Assembly (NCBI GenBank): GCA_003645975.1
Contig: QNDP01000080.1
Coordinates: forward strand, 1-6,458
Origin: Candidatus Hydrothermota bacterium
Lineage (GTDB): Bacteria > Hydrothermota > Hydrothermia > B15-G9
Reading direction: 5' to 3'
DNA length: 6,458 nt
The notes below the pieces were generated by a model. It saw only the letters and a list, made by a program, of their open reading frames with translations. It made no database searches and was not told the DNA's origin. Numbering within the stretch: position 1 is the stretch's first letter; the number at the start of each line of letters is the position of its first letter. Shown here one piece after another: positions 1 to 5,679 of the stretch. Position numbers and translations under genes: made by a program.

Positions 1-1
1 C

Positions 2-478
2 ATTTTGCTTCTTTCACTTCTGTTTGCACTCAGGCCTGATGGATTTCGATTAGGACTTTCCTATGGGATGCCCGGAGGGACTGCTGGAGAGGTGCTGAAG
101 AGCGGCAGCAGCATCGAACTCGGCCTATTCATGGGCGAAGATCGACGGATCGGCTTGAACTCACAACTTGTTCGCATTACAGGACTTGACGAGCGGTATA
201 TCCTCAGATTCTTCGGTCTTGGTCCGGAAATTGGCCTGACATTCAACCGAATATCGCTGACATCGTCGGTGAAGTTTGGGCGTTTTGAACGGCAGTTTGA
301 CGAAGGCCGTGAGGCCGGATCTTCGCTCGAATTCTACATATCCGGCTCTTTGAAGGTGCTGTCGGGCAACGGCACATCCGCCTATGTCGGGCTGGATCTG
401 AGCGCATTGCCGTCCTCAAAGAGTCCGTTGGTGGTTTATGGACTAAAAATTGAGTTGGTGGGCAGGCCATGGGACTGA
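2..478 (+). CDS. predicted exported beta-rich protein, 5' end at or beyond the window edge
   Basis: I do not recognise the family. The frame is open to the left edge, and a TTG at 5 could be a start. The first visible residues are hydrophobic (LLSLLFA) and look like the end of a signal peptide without its basic N-terminus, so the true start probably lies a few codons outside the window. The remaining roughly 145 residues alternate polar and hydrophobic residues, are rich in Gly and Ser, and contain strand-like stretches (RLGLSYGMPGG, SIELGLFMG, FYISGSLKVL, AYVGLDLSAL, VVYGLKIELVG). This pattern fits a small beta-barrel or other outer-membrane or periplasmic beta protein. Its last codons overlap the alr start by 10 bases, so the two genes are probably co-transcribed and translationally coupled. 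The beta-barrel idea is an inference from composition only. Confidence 0.6.
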   Translation: MLLLSLLFALRPDGFRLGLSYGMPGGTAGEVLKSGSSIELGLFMGEDRRIGLNSQLVRITGLDERYILRFFGLGPEIGLTFNRISLTSSVKFGRFERQFDEGREAGSSLEFYISGSLKVLSGNGTSAYVGLDLSALPSSKSPLVVYGLKIELVGRPWD

Positions 479-1623
479 GAACATGGGCAGAGATCGATCT
501 TGAGGCCATAAGGCACAATTTGGCCGAGCTGAAAAGACTTGCAGGCGGCCGCATGGTCGCCGCTGCCGTGAAGGCGGACGCCTATGGGCACGGCGCAGTG
601 CCCGTCTCAAAAGCGATCGAGGACATGGTCGATTTCCTGTTGACGGCCACTGTTGACGAGGCCGTTGAACTGCAAGACGCCGGCATCAAGAAGCCGATCC
701 TCGTGCTCGGAATCCCGCTTGATCAGGATGAGCTGGAAGAGGCAATCCGTCGGGACATCCGTTTCAATTTGGCACACAAAGAGATTTTGAAAATGGCTGC
801 CGAAGCCGCCTCAAAACTCGGAAAGAAGGCGTTAGTCCACATGGAAATTGACACAGGGATGACCAGAACGGGTTTCGATCTGGACGAAGCAGTCGATGTG
901 CTCCAACAGATTGGAGAAAACAGTTGGATAGAACTTGAAGGTGTTTTCACCCATTTTGCCACCGCCGATGTCGATCTTGATTTCGCACGGACACAACTCG
1001 AAAGGTTCAAAAACAACATCGTGCCGATTGTCCGCCAAAACTTTCCAAACGCTATAATCCATGCTGCAAACAGCGCTGCGATAGTGCATCTGCCCGAAGC
1101 CGTCTTCGACATGGTCAGACCCGGGATTTCCATTTACGGCCTTCCGCCCGATCCAAAGATGGAAGGCGAGATGGGCTTTTTGAAGCCGGCCATGTCTCTG
1201 AAAACCAGAGTATTACAGGTCAGAGAGATACCGAAAGGCGTGGGGATCAGCTACGGCCTGACCTTCAAATCCGACCGTCCGATGAAGATAGCGACACTTG
1301 CCATCGGTTACGGAGATGGGTATCCCCGCATCCTATCGAACAAAGCGCATTTCCTGATTCACGGCAAAGCCGCACCGATCCGCGGCGTCGTGTGCATGGA
1401 TTTGACCATGGTCGATGTTACAGAAGTCCCAAATGTCAGGGTCGGAGATGTCGCCGTTGCCATCGGAAGGGACGGAAAAGCCGAGATCACAGCCACACAG
1501 CTCGCCGTCCAAGCGAAAACTATCAATTACGAAATCGTTACGAGGGTTGGAATTAGGGCTAAGCGGATCTACAAATTTCCGAAGGAGTCCGATTGGACCC
1601 AAAGATCAGAAGGGAAGGGATGA
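469..1623 (+). CDS. alr: alanine racemase (PLP-dependent, fold type III)
   Basis: This enzyme interconverts L- and D-alanine in the cytoplasm and supplies D-Ala for peptidoglycan. The 384 residues match the family's usual length. The N-terminal TIM barrel begins with RTWAEIDLEAIRHNL and carries the PLP-binding lysine K35 in AVKADAYGHG, with Y39. Further barrel residues are R133 in DTGMTRTG, H162, N201-S202 and the phosphate/pyridine region RPGISIYG (R217, Y223). The C-terminal beta domain has the second catalytic base Y262 in GISYGLTF, then GYGDGYPR and the substrate-gate motif VCMDLTMVD (C309-M310-D311). The ATG at 469 is chosen because it gives the canonical N-terminus. No strong ribosome binding site is seen, consistent with coupling to the overlapping upstream gene. 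One oddity: the position of the usually carbamylated lysine (K129 in the Geobacillus enzyme) is E126 here. Confidence 0.97.
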   Translation: MGLRTWAEIDLEAIRHNLAELKRLAGGRMVAAAVKADAYGHGAVPVSKAIEDMVDFLLTATVDEAVELQDAGIKKPILVLGIPLDQDELEEAIRRDIRFNLAHKEILKMAAEAASKLGKKALVHMEIDTGMTRTGFDLDEAVDVLQQIGENSWIELEGVFTHFATADVDLDFARTQLERFKNNIVPIVRQNFPNAIIHAANSAAIVHLPEAVFDMVRPGISIYGLPPDPKMEGEMGFLKPAMSLKTRVLQVREIPKGVGISYGLTFKSDRPMKIATLAIGYGDGYPRILSNKAHFLIHGKAAPIRGVVCMDLTMVDVTEVPNVRVGDVAVAIGRDGKAEITATQLAVQAKTINYEIVTRVGIRAKRIYKFPKESDWTQRSEGKG

Positions 1624-1629
1624 AAATTC

Positions 1630-1645
1630 GCCACGATTCGGTGGC
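1630..1645 (+). terminator. weak hairpin just after alr, possible terminator
   Basis: GCCAC (1630-1634) pairs with GTGGC (1641-1645) around a six-base loop, starting seven bases after the alr stop. No T tract follows directly; the next bases are TTACCCCCATTTT. It may therefore not be a true intrinsic terminator. An additional CGATTCG/CGAATCG dyad links this loop to bases near 1665-1671. Confidence 0.2.
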
Positions 1646-1681
1646 TTACCCCCATTTTGTGCGTCGAATCGGTCGTCTAAC

Positions 1682-1853
1682 TTTCATTATTTATACCTGA
1701 ACTTAATCCGGGGCGTTTGAGGAGACAAAGAAGCACTTTAAGAGTAAGGTGTTCAAGGCAATAGAGGAGTTAGAGGATGCTGTATGTGAGACGGCGAACC
1801 CTTTCACACCTCAGAGATTAAAGAAGCTGACTTTTTACGCTTACATCAGGTGA
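1682..1853 (+). pseudogene. remnant of IS630-family transposase, C-terminal end, frameshifted
   Basis: Three short pieces in different frames line up with the C-terminus of IS630-type DDE transposases. First comes FHYL (1682-1693), as in the xHYLPPYSPELNP region. Then comes PELNP (1696-1710) followed by R-L-R-R, matching the family motif PELNPIERLWR with a deletion and a W-to-R change. A third frame (1719-1853) reads KKHFKSKVFKAIEELEDAV and continues to LKKLTFYAYIR before a TGA, matching the usual helical tail that follows the catalytic Glu. The N-terminal domain and catalytic Asp residues are absent, so the element is dead. I saw no terminal inverted repeats or target-site duplication. The bases from 1854 to 1927 show no gene. 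The family call rests on remembered motifs. Confidence 0.6.
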
Positions 1854-1927
1854 ACTGTATCTTATTGAATATGTGACACCATGCCCCACATCCAACCTGT
1901 TCGGACTGTGATGGCCAATGTTTTTTC

Positions 1928-3460
1928 TTATGCTGTTCCCTTTGAGTGTGTACCACCTTCAAATTCCTCTTCTTTCCTTATCCTTGAAAGTCTAAATATG
2001 TGGAAAATCTTTTGATATTTTGCAGCGAGGTCTTTGTTGTAAGCCCGATTTTCCCGTTTTTTCGGTTTGAAACGCCATTCTGGCGACAATTTTTGCAATG
2101 TGTCTGCGAGTTGCCACCTATGTGCGAAGACGGTTCCGTGTAGCCGCTTTACCGCTTCGATTTGTCCTTCGGTGAACCAATTTGGCTTCAACTCGACCTT
2201 AGCCACGTTCGAGTCGATCATCATGCTATCGACAAGGGAGTATTCGATGACCTTGTCGATCTCACTCCAATGCAGGTTCGATTTGAGTTTCAGGTAGTAT
2301 TTGAGCTTTCGAGAGTTGTGGAAGATGCGGCCTCTTAGACTGTCAAGAAATGGATTTTTGACTCCTTCCGCCTCAAGTTTTTGCAGCACAGTGTCAGTGA
2401 TCTGATGCGTAACAGGCTCATAGACCTTTTGCTGGAATACGTTCTGCATGAAAAAAAGTGAGAAGAAGCTGATGATGCCTGCTGTTAAAGGTGTAAGTAT
2501 CCATCCCCAAAAGATTTTTGTCAGAATGCCGAAGTTGATTGCACGACCTCCACCACGAGCAAGCCCTATGCCGATCACACCACCGACAACCGCCTGTGAA
2601 CTTGAGACCGGCACAAGTGGAATTGTGGGCAATCCAAGCCGTATCAACAGCCTCTCAAGACTTTCGGATGCAAAAATGAAAAGCACAAGCGACTCCGCAA
2701 GGACCACGATTAGCGCCGCAATGGGCGAAAGCTTGAAAATGTCGCTCCCAACCGTCTTCATCACACGATAGGAATAGGTATAGATCCCTACGGCTATCGC
2801 TATGCCTCCGAGTAGGAAAAGGATCTGCGTTCCCCTCAGGGTGAACAGCCCGAACACATTGAGGTCTTTGAAGGGGTTGGCCGTAACGAACACGCCCATG
2901 ACATTGGCTATGTTGTTTGCTCCCAAGCTGTAGGCTCCAAATGCCCCGATCACGAGCAGCCCACATCTCGTGTAAAGGTCAAGCTCGAGGATGTGTATCT
3001 TGGCAAATTTGAGCAGCGCTTTCGTCAGCTTGAAGATCACGAACGAGAACGCACCGGTCAGGATGGGGCAGATGACCCATGTGGACACGATTTTTGTCAA
3101 TGTTTTGGTGTCGATCAACACGCCAGCAAATATGTCCCAACCGACGATGGCTCCGACGATAGCTTGAGTTGTTGATACGGGCAGTCCGAGCTTGGTCATC
3201 CAACTGACCGTTACTGCGGCCGCCAGGGCGACGGTAAAAGCCCCGCCAAGTGCATTGACGGCGCCGAGCTTACCGAGTGTGTGCGCTGCGCCGGCACCGC
3301 TGACCACCGCACCGATGATCACAAAGACGGATGCTATGAAGGCCGCCACCTTGAATTTGACCATCCGCGTGCCGACAGCGGTCCCGAACACATTGGCCGC
3401 ATCGTTCGCCCCGAGCGACCATCCTAAAAAAAGCCCGCTTAAAAGATAGAACCAGACCAT
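1928..3460 (-). CDS. PiT-family inorganic phosphate permease with long C-terminal extension
   Basis: An integral membrane carrier that takes up inorganic phosphate with H+ or Na+; the coupling ion cannot be read from sequence. Both family signature repeats are present: GANDAANVFG (17-26) and GANNIANVMG (180-189). Each is followed by the second hallmark of its half: LGLPVSTTQAIVGAIVG (91-107) and VPVSSSQAVVGGVIGIG (284-299). About ten hydrophobic segments span residues 1-340. After the last segment (about 318-340), some 165 hydrophilic residues follow with no recognised domain; they are rich in Lys, Arg and Trp and end in a charged tail. Bacterial PiT proteins are commonly about 330-420 residues, so 510 is long. 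The second signature has Asn183 where Asp is common. The ATG starts one base after the DUF47 stop and has no good ribosome binding site, so translation is likely coupled. The neighbouring DUF47 gene supports the phosphate role. Confidence 0.93.
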   Translation of the reverse strand: MVWFYLLSGLFLGWSLGANDAANVFGTAVGTRMVKFKVAAFIASVFVIIGAVVSGAGAAHTLGKLGAVNALGGAFTVALAAAVTVSWMTKLGLPVSTTQAIVGAIVGWDIFAGVLIDTKTLTKIVSTWVICPILTGAFSFVIFKLTKALLKFAKIHILELDLYTRCGLLVIGAFGAYSLGANNIANVMGVFVTANPFKDLNVFGLFTLRGTQILFLLGGIAIAVGIYTYSYRVMKTVGSDIFKLSPIAALIVVLAESLVLFIFASESLERLLIRLGLPTIPLVPVSSSQAVVGGVIGIGLARGGGRAINFGILTKIFWGWILTPLTAGIISFFSLFFMQNVFQQKVYEPVTHQITDTVLQKLEAEGVKNPFLDSLRGRIFHNSRKLKYYLKLKSNLHWSEIDKVIEYSLVDSMMIDSNVAKVELKPNWFTEGQIEAVKRLHGTVFAHRWQLADTLQKLSPEWRFKPKKRENRAYNKDLAAKYQKIFHIFRLSRIRKEEEFEGGTHSKGTA

Positions 3461-3461
3461 T

Positions 3462-4112
3462 TCAAACCATGCGTTTTATTGCATAAATAGTTACTCTATC
3501 GCCGATGTCTTCTGCTTTGTCTGCTATCGCTTGAAGATAGCTGACGAAGGTGCGCAGGTGCATCTTGTGGCTTAACCGTAAGTCCTTACGGCTGAACAGA
3601 TAACGCTTAATCTTCTCTCCGACTTTGTCCGATTCCTTCTCGAAGAACATGACTTTAGTGATGTGGTCGCGCACGGCCGTGATGTCTTTGAAATACGATC
3701 TGACCGCCATGACCATCTCCTCGACCGCCTCAATGCTGACATCGACAAGTGTCATGAACTGATCCGTGATCTCCGGTAGAAACTCAGGCTGTTCGATAGA
3801 GAACTCTACGATGGTGTCCGCTATGATGTTCAGGACATCGTCGGAATTTTCGAGCAGAGCGAGCACATCGCCGCGGGCCTCCGGAAGCAGCATTTCCGAA
3901 TAAAGCTGATTCTCTATTTCGCGCCTCAGCCTGTCAGCGCGCCCCTCAAGTTGATCGACATGTTTGGCCCTCTTTTCAAATTCCTCGACATCGCCATCGA
4001 GGTAGTATTTGATCCCCTGTTTGAACTCCAGAGCAGCCTCCATGATTGTGTCGAGGAACTCATCTATTCTGCCCTCAAGTGCTTTGGTCTTTTTCAGAAC
4101 CGAGAACATCAT
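3462..4112 (-). CDS. DUF47 / PhoU-like phosphate transport regulator (TIGR00153-type)
   Basis: A cytoplasmic all-helical protein of 216 residues, the usual size of the DUF47 family, which resembles one PhoU unit and is typically encoded beside PiT permeases. Its role is thought to be regulation of the partner permease; that is family knowledge. Acidic metal-binding motifs of the PhoU type are visible: E56xxxD60 in LEGRADRLRREI, ENSDD (88-92), E158xxxD162 in FEKESD, and DKAEDIGD (198-205). It begins MMFSVLKK, typical of the family. The frame is open further upstream to 4160, but the ATG at 4112 is preferred: AAGGAG lies just before it (4117-4122) and it starts one base after the preceding stop. 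The adjacent ATG at 4109 has better Shine-Dalgarno spacing and is an equal alternative. Its own stop is one base before the PiT ATG. Confidence 0.93.
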   Translation of the reverse strand: MMFSVLKKTKALEGRIDEFLDTIMEAALEFKQGIKYYLDGDVEEFEKRAKHVDQLEGRADRLRREIENQLYSEMLLPEARGDVLALLENSDDVLNIIADTIVEFSIEQPEFLPEITDQFMTLVDVSIEAVEEMVMAVRSYFKDITAVRDHITKVMFFEKESDKVGEKIKRYLFSRKDLRLSHKMHLRTFVSYLQAIADKAEDIGDRVTIYAIKRMV

Positions 4113-4113
4113 T

Positions 4114-5001
4114 TTACTCCTTTTTGTATTTGAAAACGGTGTCCGTCTTGGTTGCACCAAGATACACCCAATCGGCCATTTTCAGTTGTAATTTTTTGAA
4201 AAATTCGTTGCATTTCTCAGCGGCATCCTTTGGCATGTTGTCGTAATCACGGATCTTGCAGTCGTAAGAGAACTCGGCGACAAGTGGATGTGTTGTGTCG
4301 CCTTTTAGATACCAAACCGTTATGTCCACCATTCCGTTAATGTTATCGCCAAATTTGAGCATTCCGGGCGAGATCTTCCTTTCGTCAACGATGACACCGT
4401 TGACCGGCTTAAGCACAGCGTCCGATGGGAGTCCGAGTTTGGACAGCACCGGGAAGAACCTTGCGAAATCCTCCAACTTGCCGCTCAGTTTGTAATCGAT
4501 CTTTTTGACCTTAGCGCTCTTGGAGTAAATCGACCTCATACTCCCGAGCGAATCCTTTGCAATTAAAATGGCCTCTTCAAATTTCGATTTCGTTCTATAA
4601 CCGAATGCAGGTGTTACATCGGCCTTTTGCGACTCCTCAAGCACATTGCTGCAGTATTTCAATGTCAATTCGTAATCCCCGCGCGGCTTGTCGTCGTATT
4701 TCCTCCTCATTCTCAAGATGTAGTTCCTTTTGCGCAAATCGAAGCTATCGGTGTCGTAGAAGATCACCTCTTGCCGATACTCTTTAAAAGGGTCGTTGGC
4801 CTCAACTACTTCGATGCCGAGTTCGTGAGCGAAGATTTTGACTGTGTCCCAAATTGCACGGAATGCGGCCGCCCTATCTTGAAACTTCTCAGGTTTTAAG
4901 AGGATTTTGTATTCACAGGAGTTGATTTTGGTAAGCCTTGCCAAAGCGATGTTGACGAAGGCCAACACCATGAGGATCGAGAAAATCTTTTTTCCTTTCA
5001 C
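4114..5001 (-). CDS. exported CYTH/TTM-like protein, first gene of the phosphate operon
   Basis: 295 residues starting with GTG, with a strong ribosome binding site (5009-5016). A signal peptide is clear: basic KGKK, a hydrophobic core, then ALA before a predicted cut after residue 21. No lipobox is seen. The mature part resembles the CYTH / triphosphate tunnel metalloenzyme fold (ThTPase, CyaB, inorganic triphosphatase, VTC polymerase core). It has an early CEYK strand, YDTDSFDLRKRNYILRMRRK (82-101) like the family's YxDTxxxxLxxxxxxLRxR, ELTLK (111-115), MVDITVWY (224-231) and VAEFSYDCK (241-249). The N-terminal ExExK signature is degenerate: S28-x-E30-x-K32. Family members bind phosphate chains or phosphoesters in a basic tunnel with Mg2+, but most known ones are cytoplasmic. 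Export and the downstream DUF47-PiT genes suggest a role in extracytoplasmic phosphate binding or release. Fold assignment is by motif recognition; function is inference. Confidence 0.65.
   Translation of the reverse strand: MKGKKIFSILMVLAFVNIALARLTKINSCEYKILLKPEKFQDRAAAFRAIWDTVKIFAHELGIEVVEANDPFKEYRQEVIFYDTDSFDLRKRNYILRMRRKYDDKPRGDYELTLKYCSNVLEESQKADVTPAFGYRTKSKFEEAILIAKDSLGSMRSIYSKSAKVKKIDYKLSGKLEDFARFFPVLSKLGLPSDAVLKPVNGVIVDERKISPGMLKFGDNINGMVDITVWYLKGDTTHPLVAEFSYDCKIRDYDNMPKDAAEKCNEFFKKLQLKMADWVYLGATKTDTVFKYKKE
4117..4122 (-). promoter_or_regulatory. ribosome binding site that decides the DUF47 start
   Basis: On the - strand AAGGAG is followed by TAAA and then ATGATG. It sits at the very end of the CYTH-like gene and abuts that gene's TAA stop. 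Spacing is 4 bases to the first ATG (4112) and 7 to the second (4109). This places the start at 4112 or 4109 rather than at the more upstream in-frame codon at 4160. Confidence 0.8.
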
Positions 5002-5008
5002 GTTATCG

Positions 5009-5016
5009 CCCTCCTT
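5009..5016 (-). promoter_or_regulatory. strong ribosome binding site for the GTG-initiated CYTH-like gene
   Basis: The - strand reads AAGGAGGG, then seven bases, then GTG at 5001. This near-perfect Shine-Dalgarno supports the GTG start and the signal peptide that follows. Confidence 0.85.
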
Positions 5017-5028
5017 CCTCTTCTGCGG

Positions 5029-5066
5029 ATTTTACATCTTCCAAATTACCGCAGACACGATTGCGG
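5029..5066 (-). promoter_or_regulatory. candidate -10 box and dyad in the leader of the phosphate operon
   Basis: On the - strand TAAAAT (5029-5034) could be a -10 element about 28 bases before the GTG, but no convincing -35 element lies 17 bases upstream. A dyad, CCGCA (5049-5053) with TGCGG (5062-5066) around an eight-base spacer, lies just upstream, and another TGCGG is at 5024-5028. It could be an operator for phosphate control, but it does not match the Pho box I know. Confidence 0.22.
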
Positions 5067-5132
5067 AAAAACGGATCGATAACTTAACACTTTAAAATCC
5101 AAGTGGTTGTGTCTTAAAAGAGTTGCTTTTAA

Positions 5133-5264
5133 CTGTGGAGATTGGCGCAAGGATACAGCAAACGGGCAAAAGATAACAAGCGACGCCAGTTCTCAGTAAC
5201 TTTGTTTGGAACGAAGGACTTTATGTGGAATTTGGCCTTGCCGATCAGGATACTTAACGGCTGA
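5133..5264 (+). pseudogene. possible transposase fragment, IS1634/IS4-like
   Basis: An open stretch of 43 codons between stops, with no start. From 5151 it reads GYSKRAKDNKRRQFSVTLFG and a little later LPIRILNG before a TGA. This is reminiscent of the GYSKxxRxDLxQxxxGLxxxxxGxPIxxxxLxGN region of IS1634-type DDE transposases, where the conserved Gly-Tyr-Ser-Lys and the Pro...Asn-Gly bracket a catalytic-core strand pair. Everything before and after is missing. The match is short and from memory, so the family could be wrong. Other IS debris in the window makes a decayed insertion plausible. Confidence 0.35.
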
Positions 5265-5374
5265 CATAGGGCAGCCCTCAGCTTGGTCCTCCCCGTAAGG
5301 GGAAGAAATCTGAATATCCTTTATCCTTCAGGAAGGGTAGGGTAGGAGTTATTTCTCAATTGTCAACGGTTGAG
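5260..5374 (+). other. cluster of four small hairpins in a gene-free stretch
   Basis: Four inverted repeats follow each other. The first is GCTGA/TCAGC (5260-5282), with an inner GGG/CCC stem and a four-base bulge. The second is TCCCC-GTAA-GGGGA (5290-5303), with a GNRA-type tetraloop. The third is TATCCTT-CAGG-AAGGGTA (5322-5339), seven pairs including one G-T. The fourth is CTCAATT-GTCAAC-GGTTGAG (5355-5374), five Watson-Crick and two G-T pairs that favour the + strand. No T tract follows any of them, so they do not look like standard terminators. They may be part of a structured RNA or the end of a decayed mobile element. I see no coding gene between 5265 and 5379. Confidence 0.3.
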
Positions 5375-5450
5375 TGTCCTTACCAGCAAAGCCGAATTTT
5401 TACACAAATTCCTTTATTGCCAACAGAATTGTCAACAGCCCTTTGACAAT
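5359..5450. repeat. ATTGTCAA repeats, including a perfect 8-bp inverted repeat
   Basis: ATTGTCAA occurs at 5359-5366 and 5428-5435 and, inverted as TTGACAAT, at 5443-5450. The last two copies form a perfect dyad with a seven-base spacer (CAGCCCT). The two direct copies share ten bases (AATTGTCAAC). The repeats overlap the 3' half of the possible cysteine-rich gene. They could be an operator, a hairpin or chance. Confidence 0.5.
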
Positions 5451-5634
5451 GAATAGATTTTCGGCGCCGTTCATCATACAAAAATTTGCCAAGAGAACAT
5501 AATCTATCACAGGAACAATAATCAACCCCGCATTCCACCCTAAGCGCTTCGGCCGGAGTTAGTTTTTGTGCTCTCCACGATGGGATTTCGGGCGTTACAT
5601 CGCAATTGACCGCAAGTTTGTTCAATAATATCAT
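5380..5634 (-). CDS. possible small cysteine-rich protein (8 Cys in 84 residues)
   Basis: I do not recognise this protein. From ATG at 5634 it has 84 residues with cysteines at 11, 35, 40, 42, 46, 63, 77 and 83 and H62 beside C63. The core CGVDYCSCDRLC (35-46) resembles a metal or iron-sulfur ligand cluster, and a conserved-looking TPAEALRVECG precedes it. No other gene lies opposite its 5380-5634 span, so it is not a shadow of a coding strand. Against it: no good ribosome binding site is visible, the frame also extends upstream to a TTG at 5694, and its start codon coincides with the -10 box of the divergent toxin-antitoxin promoter. It carries no signal peptide and would be cytoplasmic. It may be a real small metalloprotein, the end of a longer decayed gene, or a chance frame. 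Confidence 0.4.
   Translation of the reverse strand: MILLNKLAVNCDVTPEIPSWRAQKLTPAEALRVECGVDYCSCDRLCSLGKFLYDERRRKSIHCQRAVDNSVGNKGICVKIRLCW
5606..5634 (+). promoter_or_regulatory. sigma70-type promoter for the AbiEii-like module
   Basis: TTGACC (5606-5611, five of six consensus bases) and TATCAT (5629-5634, five of six) are separated by an ideal 17 bases. Transcription would start near 5641, which rules out a TTG start at 5635 for the downstream gene and favours ATG at 5680 (or 5647). Confidence 0.55.
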
Positions 5635-5679
5635 TTGCCTGCGATTATGAAAGTCCAAAGCAATCCCAAACGGATAAAA

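Noticed and set aside
723..1133. Open frame of 136 codons on the - strand
   Set aside because: It lies wholly inside alr on the opposite strand, and its low-complexity Ser-rich product has no recognisable motif; alr is clearly the real gene.
1415..1720. Open frame of 101 codons on the + strand
   Set aside because: It overlaps the alr 3' end in another frame and its tail is an off-frame reading of the IS630 remnant; no start signal or domain.
1871..1891. ATGTG/CACAT dyad downstream of the PiT gene
   Set aside because: Only five pairs with an 11-base loop and no T tract on either strand; not a credible terminator.
3192..3449. Open frame on the + strand opposite the PiT N-terminus
   Set aside because: Ala/Thr/Pro-rich product typical of an antisense shadow of a membrane protein gene.
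4113..4160. Upstream extension of DUF47 to a start at 4160
   Set aside because: It would overlap the end of the CYTH-like gene by 47 bases, has no good ribosome binding site and adds a non-family N-terminus; ATG at 4112 has AAGGAG.
5635..5679. TTG at 5635 as start of the small DUF6922-like gene
   Set aside because: It falls directly after the predicted -10 box, before the likely transcription start; ATG at 5680 fits better.
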